DNA from: a virus | DNA: 21,408 bases | IMG/VR virus record: IMGVR_UViG_3300006929_000155 | Span: 1 to 21,408 of that record | Reading direction: 5' to 3' (one strand) | Shown: in pieces, positions 16,757 through 21,408 of the stretch | How positions within the stretch are numbered: the stretch's first letter is position 1 | How the letters are laid out: each line of letters begins with the position of its first letter | Made by a program: the position numbers and the translations under genes | The notes under the pieces: generated by a model | Database searches by the model: none | What the model saw: only the letters and a program-made list of their open reading frames with translations | Told to the model about the DNA's origin: nothing

Positions 16757-17326
16757 ATGAGTGATTTATTACAGCAGGTAGAAGCTGACTCAATGAGCGC
16801 AGATTCTATTAGTGATGTGAGCACAGATAAGTTAAAAAGTATTGCTGACATCGCACATAAGATAGCCTTAAAAGAAGACGAGGTTTCACAGCTTGAAGAG
16901 AAACTCAAGCTTGCGAAAAAAGAACTTCTTTCCTTAACTGATGAGGATATGCCGTTGTTGATGGAAGAGATTAACTTAGAAAGTTTTACTTTATCAGACG
17001 GCTCTAAAGTAGAGATTGTTCCAACATACGGAGGTACAATTAAAGTAGCTGATCGTCCAAACGCGCATGATTGGTTACGTCAAAACAACTTTGGTGATTT
17101 AATTAAATCATCTGTAGCGGCTGAGTTCGGTATGGGTGAAGATAATATAGCTAAAGATTTCTATGAAGCGGCTCTGTCAAGAGGATTTCATGTAGATAAA
17201 AAAGAAATTGTCCACAGTAGTACGCTTAAATCATGGATAAGAGAACAAACTGAAGCGGGTCAGGACATACCACCGATTTTTGGTGCGTGGACTGGTCGTA
17301 GAGCTAAAATTATGAAAGGGAAATAA
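16757..17326 (+). CDS. Coiled-coil protein of unknown function, first gene of replication operon
   Basis: 189 residues, with ribosome site GGAG at 16745-16748, eight bases before the ATG. The N-terminal 30 residues are acidic and Ser-rich. Residues about 36-62 form a predicted coiled coil (HKIALKEDEVSQLEEKLKLA). The second half is a mixed globular domain containing FTLSDGSKVEIVPTYGGTIK, then NAHDWLRQNNFGDLIK and a basic C-terminus, TGRRAKIMKGK. No nuclease, helicase or DNA-binding signature is recognisable. One base separates its stop from the start of the SSB-like gene, so a replication-associated role, such as a partner or loader of the next protein, is reasonable but unproven. Confidence 0.85.
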   Translation: MSDLLQQVEADSMSADSISDVSTDKLKSIADIAHKIALKEDEVSQLEEKLKLAKKELLSLTDEDMPLLMEEINLESFTLSDGSKVEIVPTYGGTIKVADRPNAHDWLRQNNFGDLIKSSVAAEFGMGEDNIAKDFYEAALSRGFHVDKKEIVHSSTLKSWIREQTEAGQDIPPIFGAWTGRRAKIMKGK

Positions 17327-17327
17327 A

Positions 17328-18170
17328 ATGGCTGAAGTTGTAAAAAAAGAAGCAACACAAGTTGCTACGCTTGACCATAGTATGCTTGAAGCAGACTCAG
17401 GTCTTGGTAATAAAGAAGTAAATCAAGATACTTTAAGTATTCCGTTTTTGAAAACTAATCTTTCAAAACAGATACTTGAAGCTAACCGAGGTGCTGTATC
17501 AGGCGATATGTATAATACAGTTACAGGTGAGATATACGATAGAGATAAAGGAATCAAGGTTGTGCCTTGTGTGTTCCAAAGACGCTTTATTCAATGGTCT
17601 CCACTTGGCGATGAGCAAAGCGCTCCTATCGCAATCTATGCTACCAAAGAAGAATGTCCAGATACACAGAGAAGTAAGGAAGATAATAAAGAATATCTTA
17701 CTGACGGATCTGGTCACTATATTGAGGACACCCATCAACATTATTGTTTGATTGTTAAGATGGATGATAAGGGTAACTTTACTGGTGCTACAGATGCTGT
17801 AATGATTGCAATGAAAAGCACTTCTTTAAAAGCAAGCCGTAAATGGAATAGTATCATTTCTACAAGACGTAAGCAAAAAGCTGACGGCTCTATGTTTATA
17901 CCACCTAGATTTTTATTTACATATAATCTTGGTACTTACATGGAAAGTGGACGTAAAGGTGACTATTTTGTTTGGGACATGAAACTATCAGACGAGGTTT
18001 CAAATATTGCTCTTTATAATGAAGCTAAAGCTTTTGCATTATCCGTTGAGCAAAATAACGTCAATGTAAAGTATGAGCAAGACGGTCCATCTGCGTCTAA
18101 AACGGAAGAGCCTACAGCTCCGCCAAAAGCAAAGTCTGATACGGACGATCAAGAGAAGATGCCGTTCTAA
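17328..18170 (+). CDS. Putative single-stranded DNA-binding protein
   Basis: 280 residues, ribosome site AAAGGG at 17315-17320 within the end of the previous gene. The strongest clue is the C-terminus: a disordered Pro/Ala/Lys-rich stretch leading into the acidic tail SDTDDQEKMPF. Bacterial SSB proteins end in a comparable acidic peptide closing with P-F, and T7 gp2.5 ends in an acidic tail closing with F; such tails dock partner proteins. The body (residues about 35-235) is a mixed, largely beta domain with aromatic and basic residues (KGIKVVPCVFQRRFIQWSPL; KASRKWNSIISTRRKQK) suited to an OB-like fold binding ssDNA. The fold is not proven by motif. It lies directly before the primase. An alternative is a recombination (annealing) protein. 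Confidence 0.6.
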   Translation: MAEVVKKEATQVATLDHSMLEADSGLGNKEVNQDTLSIPFLKTNLSKQILEANRGAVSGDMYNTVTGEIYDRDKGIKVVPCVFQRRFIQWSPLGDEQSAPIAIYATKEECPDTQRSKEDNKEYLTDGSGHYIEDTHQHYCLIVKMDDKGNFTGATDAVMIAMKSTSLKASRKWNSIISTRRKQKADGSMFIPPRFLFTYNLGTYMESGRKGDYFVWDMKLSDEVSNIALYNEAKAFALSVEQNNVNVKYEQDGPSASKTEEPTAPPKAKSDTDDQEKMPF

Positions 18171-19699
18171 TGTGGGAGACTTTTAGTTCAATTTTTGATG
18201 GGCTAGAAGAAGCTTTTGGCACTTACAAGATAGATAAGACCCAGACCAATGGCAAAAAGTCTGGTAGAGCTTCCTTAGTAAGGGAGCCACGGACTAAGGA
18301 TCATTGGACGGGTCATCTATCAGGTCAGGGAGATTCTTTAGGTATCATACCGATTAATGCAAACTCACAATCTAAGTGGGGTTGCATTGATATTGATACC
18401 TATCCTCTTGACCATAAAACATTAGTTGAAAGAATTAGAAAATTAAAACTACCACTGGTAGTATGTCGTTCTAAAAGTGGTGGCGCTCACTGTTTCTTAT
18501 TTAGTAGCGAGTGGGTAGAAGCTAAAGATATGCAACAAACACTGCAACATATATCAGCCGCGTTAGGGTACGGACAAAGCGAGATATTTCCAAAACAGAT
18601 AAAATTACATTTAGATAGAGGCGATGTAGGTAATTTTTTAAACTTGCCTTATTATGACGCAGAGAACGGCCTACGGTACGCGATTAAGGATGATGGGTCT
18701 TCGGCTACCCTAGAAGAGTTTATAGCGCTGTATGAGCAATATAAGCTGAATAAAGAGCAAGTCATAGCTTTACAAGTTGAAGACATAAAAGATACGCCTA
18801 TAAAAGATGGTCCGCCATGTTTACAAACATTGTGCGCAAGTAAGATTAGCGAAGGTGGGCGTAATAATGGGTTATTTAACATAGCGGTTTATTTAAGAAA
18901 AGCCTATCCGGATAGTTGGGAAACAGAAATACTGACTTATAATATGACTTACTTGGAGCCTCCCCTACCGTTATCGGAGGTTAACATCGTAGCTAATCAG
19001 GCAAAGAAAAAAGATTACGCGTATAAATGTAATGATGCGCCTATAAATTCACATTGCAATAAAGAGTTATGTAGAACGCGATTACATGGGGTAGGAGCGG
19101 CTGTTCAAGGCGCAACTATAGCAAACCTTAGAAAATACAATTCAAGCCCTCCTGTGTGGTTTATGGACGTTAGCGGGGAACCTTTAGAATTAGACACAGA
19201 AGCGTTGTTATCTCAGCCCACTTTTCAAAAGGCTTGTATGGAACAACTTAACTTCATGCCACGATCAGTTAGGAAAGAGGCATGGGAGGCACGGATTAGT
19301 GCCTTATTGAATGAAATGAAAGAAAATGATGCGGCTATCATTGAGGTAGCTGAAGACGCAAGCACAAGCGGACAGTTTTATGATTATTTAGAGGAGTTTT
19401 GCCGACACTTACAGCAAGCTCAGGAAAAAGAAGAGATATTGTTAAGAAGACCTTGGACAGATGAAGAGGAACACTTAACCTATTTTCGGCTTAGAGACTT
19501 TGAAAGCTTTCTTAAAAAGAATAAGTTTTTTGAGTATAAGTCGCACAAGATAGCCCAGCGCTTACGAGATATTAACGGGTCCAGTACGGTTATGAAAATC
19601 AATAACCGCTCGGTTCGCGTTTGGGCTATACCATCATATCGTAACACGGATCACGAATTTAATACACCAGATTTAAAAACAGAGAAGGAGCCCTTTTAA
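18170..19699 (+). CDS. Archaeo-eukaryotic-type (TOTE-like) DNA primase
   Basis: 509 residues; TAATG overlap with the SSB-like gene. The N-terminal domain carries primase-polymerase signatures: motif I GCIDIDTYPLD with metal-binding Asp74 and Asp76, motif II CRSKSGGAHCFLF with the nucleotide-binding His107, then EIFPKQ (138-143) and GNFLNLPYY (154-162), an order I associate with TOTE-type primases. Residues 217-301 form a helical C-terminal primase region with RNNGLFNIAVYLRKA and five cysteines (217, 222, 287, 296, 301), likely binding zinc or an Fe-S cluster. The last 150 residues are helical with a possible winged-helix segment (RLRDFESFLKKNKFFEYKSH). There is no fused helicase. The enzyme would make primers for phage replication. 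The protein ends in KTEKEPF, recalling the SSB-like tail. Confidence 0.8.
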   Translation: MWETFSSIFDGLEEAFGTYKIDKTQTNGKKSGRASLVREPRTKDHWTGHLSGQGDSLGIIPINANSQSKWGCIDIDTYPLDHKTLVERIRKLKLPLVVCRSKSGGAHCFLFSSEWVEAKDMQQTLQHISAALGYGQSEIFPKQIKLHLDRGDVGNFLNLPYYDAENGLRYAIKDDGSSATLEEFIALYEQYKLNKEQVIALQVEDIKDTPIKDGPPCLQTLCASKISEGGRNNGLFNIAVYLRKAYPDSWETEILTYNMTYLEPPLPLSEVNIVANQAKKKDYAYKCNDAPINSHCNKELCRTRLHGVGAAVQGATIANLRKYNSSPPVWFMDVSGEPLELDTEALLSQPTFQKACMEQLNFMPRSVRKEAWEARISALLNEMKENDAAIIEVAEDASTSGQFYDYLEEFCRHLQQAQEKEEILLRRPWTDEEEHLTYFRLRDFESFLKKNKFFEYKSHKIAQRLRDINGSSTVMKINNRSVRVWAIPSYRNTDHEFNTPDLKTEKEPF

Positions 19700-19995
19700 T
19701 GTCAGACGATGAAAGAATGGTTAAGGCTGACGGCCTTGAAGATGCAATCATAGGTATTGGTAGTCGTATCAATATGCCTGAAGTTTTAATTTATAGTTAT
19801 AATAAGTGTGTAAAAATATTTATGGAACGGGACGGAATGACGCACGAGGAAGCTATAGAATGGATGGAATACAATGTTGTCGGTGCTTGGGTAGGAGAAA
19901 CAACACCTATATTTGTACATGAAATACCTTTAGATCAAAAAATAGATGATTTTTTAGAAGATATGGGTTTTGATAAGCCAATAAACGATAATTAA
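19699..19995 (+). CDS. Small phage protein of unknown function (98 aa)
   Basis: 98 acidic residues; ribosome site AAGGAG at 19685-19690, eight bases before an ATG overlapping the primase stop. Key segments are DGLEDAIIGIG, YSYNKCVKIFMERDGMTHEE and EYNVVGAWVGETTPIF. I recall this spacing (a 'DG-x-x-x-A-x-x-G' start, a 'GM-x-x-E-E-A' helix and 'N-x-x-G-A-W/Y-x-G-E-x-T-P') from many small phage proteins that remain uncharacterised. No metal site, membrane segment or DNA-binding motif is apparent. Its fixed place between primase and helicase suggests a link to replication; function is unknown. Confidence 0.85.
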   Translation: MSDDERMVKADGLEDAIIGIGSRINMPEVLIYSYNKCVKIFMERDGMTHEEAIEWMEYNVVGAWVGETTPIFVHEIPLDQKIDDFLEDMGFDKPINDN

Positions 19996-21408
19996 TGTTT
20001 AGAATATTTGGACCGCCGGGCACCGGAAAGACAACAACTTTGTTAAATATGGTTGATGATACATTAAATAAAGGCACGAACCCTAACCACATAGCGTTTC
20101 TTGCTTTTACACGCAAAGCGGCTAACGAAGCTAAAGAGAGAGCGGCTAAACGATTTAAACTTGACCCTGAAAAGGATTTGTTTTTTTTTAGAACCTTACA
20201 TAGTTTAGCGTTATCTATGACAGAGATTAGACCGGAACAGGTTATGTCCAAACAACATTTTGAGGAACTAGGCAAAAAGATAGGTATGGTGTTGAGTAGA
20301 ACCTCCGGTCAGGAAGACGTTACAGAGATGCAAAACCACGATCATCCTATCCTTAACGTTATTAATTTAGCCCGTCTTAGAAAAATAGAACTAAGAAAAC
20401 AATATAATCAATCTTATATTGAAGATGACTGGAACACCGTTAATTATGTTAATCAGTGTTATAAAGAATACAAACAACACAGAAACTTATATGATTTTAC
20501 GGATATGTTGAAAGTGTTTGTAGATGAAGCTGACAAGTGTTGCCCTGATTTTGAAGTCACTTTCCTTGATGAGGCTCAGGATTTATCTCCGTTGCAATGG
20601 GATATAGCCCATGCTTTAGATAAGAAAAGTAAATTTATGTTTGCAGCCGGAGATGATGACCAAGCTATATATAGATGGGCGGGTGCCGACGTAGATCATT
20701 TCATTACACTGGACGGCTCAAGCGAAACTCTATCGCAATCGTACCGCGTTCCTAAATCCATACACGCCATAGCCGAACAAATAGCCGCCCGAATAAAACA
20801 TAGATACCCCAAGAAGTATCAACCCAAACAAGAGAATGGCACCGTCAATCACATAGCCCGTATAGATGACCTTGATCTGTCTGACGGTCAATGGCTAGTG
20901 TTAGCGCAAGCCGGTTACATTCTCAAGCCCGTAGCCGAAACGCTCAAGTCCCTTGGTATGTTATTCAATTACAAAGGTCACAGGTCAATCTCGGCTAGGA
21001 TATCTGCGGCTGTCAATGGCTGGGAACAGCTCCGTAAAGGAAGAAGCATAACCCTGGAGGCCGCCCGTGACGTCTACAGCTACATGAGCACCGGCACACG
21101 GGTCAAGCGCGGTTTTAAAAAACTATCTGGACTGGATAGCGATGCTTTACTAGACTTAAATCTTTTACAGGAGCATTACGGTTTGCTTATCGGCGATGAA
21201 CTCATATGGCATAAGGCCCTCGACAGACTACCGGAAGAACAACGGGTCTACATAACAGCGCTCTTGAGGCGTGGAGAGAAGTTCAATGCAGAGCCCCGTA
21301 TCACAGTATCCACGATCCACGGGTCAAAGGGCGGAGAAGCCGACAATGTAATCCTGTTTACAGATCTGTCCCCCGCGGCTGACGAAGCTTTTCGTATAGG
21401 CAACGATG
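19995..21408 (+). CDS. UvrD-like superfamily 1 helicase, 5' portion (runs off window)
   Basis: 471 residues are visible and the frame is still open at the last base. The ATG overlaps the preceding stop, and an in-frame TAA at 19989-19991 fixes this start. SF1 motifs appear in order: Walker A GPPGTGKTT (6-14), motif Ia AFLAFTRKAANEAKER (34-49), Walker B LDEAQDLSPLQ (191-201), motif III AGDDDQAIYRWAGAD (218-232), motif IV SQSYRVP (247-253) and motif V ITVSTIHGSKGGEADNV, near residue 445. It should unwind DNA 3' to 5' using ATP, in replication or repair. The protein begins directly at Walker A, so the Q motif normally placed upstream in UvrD is absent. Base composition changes within the gene: about 32-35% GC before 20,640 and near 50% after it. 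Confidence 0.93.
   Translation, partial: MFRIFGPPGTGKTTTLLNMVDDTLNKGTNPNHIAFLAFTRKAANEAKERAAKRFKLDPEKDLFFFRTLHSLALSMTEIRPEQVMSKQHFEELGKKIGMVLSRTSGQEDVTEMQNHDHPILNVINLARLRKIELRKQYNQSYIEDDWNTVNYVNQCYKEYKQHRNLYDFTDMLKVFVDEADKCCPDFEVTFLDEAQDLSPLQWDIAHALDKKSKFMFAAGDDDQAIYRWAGADVDHFITLDGSSETLSQSYRVPKSIHAIAEQIAARIKHRYPKKYQPKQENGTVNHIARIDDLDLSDGQWLVLAQAGYILKPVAETLKSLGMLFNYKGHRSISARISAAVNGWEQLRKGRSITLEAARDVYSYMSTGTRVKRGFKKLSGLDSDALLDLNLLQEHYGLLIGDELIWHKALDRLPEEQRVYITALLRRGEKFNAEPRITVSTIHGSKGGEADNVILFTDLSPAADEAFRIGND

Noticed and set aside
17476-17751. 91-codon plus-strand frame inside the SSB-like gene
   Set aside because: It lies out of frame within a well-supported gene, with Cys/Ile-rich, unstructured product and no good ribosome site.
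20181-20189. Run of nine T in the UvrD-like gene as a slippage or frameshift site
   Set aside because: The reading frame is intact on both sides and all helicase motifs are in one frame; no alternative product is suggested.
1-21408. CRISPR array, tRNA genes, integrase or attachment site
   Set aside because: No regularly spaced direct repeats, no tRNA cloverleaf in the few intergenic bases, and no recombinase motifs were seen.

Overview
The window is part of the genome of a tailed bacteriophage with a low-GC, tightly packed genome. It most resembles uncultured marine podoviruses; that assignment rests on remembered family resemblance, not a search. No bacterial housekeeping gene, integrase, terminase, capsid or DNA polymerase gene is visible. 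GC is about 25-38% in the lines I counted, apart from two local islands near 50-60%. Most gene junctions are stop/start overlaps (TAATG), and no stretch over 300 bases lacks a gene.

Left arm (1 to about 15,223, all rightward) is the virion and lysis module. It holds: the 3' end of a Ser/Gly/Thr-rich fibre-like protein; a 715-aa protein resembling the P22 gp10 tail-accessory (DNA stabilisation) family, with a small inserted beta domain; a 129-aa beta-rich structural protein; four consecutive genes (539, 302, 940 and 1863 aa) whose position, size, Ala/Gln-rich or glycine-rich sequence and hydrophobic segments suit internal virion / DNA-ejection proteins; a 58-aa basic protein; and a T4-type lysozyme with all three catalytic positions. 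Three of the four ejection-type proteins share a recurring 'DGG' motif and the 940-aa protein carries two kinds of tandem repeat.

Right arm (about 15,215 to the end) is the replication/recombination module. A SNF2-family helicase is the only leftward gene; its 3' end overlaps the lysozyme's by 9 bases. About 100 bp separate its start from a rightward operon, and that gap holds two overlapping divergent sigma70-like promoters plus a perfect 6-bp inverted repeat. The operon encodes a 189-aa coiled-coil protein of unknown function, a 280-aa protein with a bacterial-SSB-like acidic tail ending in PF, an archaeo-eukaryotic-type primase (TOTE-like) with a cysteine cluster, a 98-aa phage protein of unknown function, and a UvrD-like SF1 helicase cut by the window edge.

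Likely logic (inference): the divergent promoters drive the helicase and replication genes early; the left arm is a late operon read from a promoter outside the window and probably ends at a weak hairpin just after the lysozyme. No holin is recognisable here.
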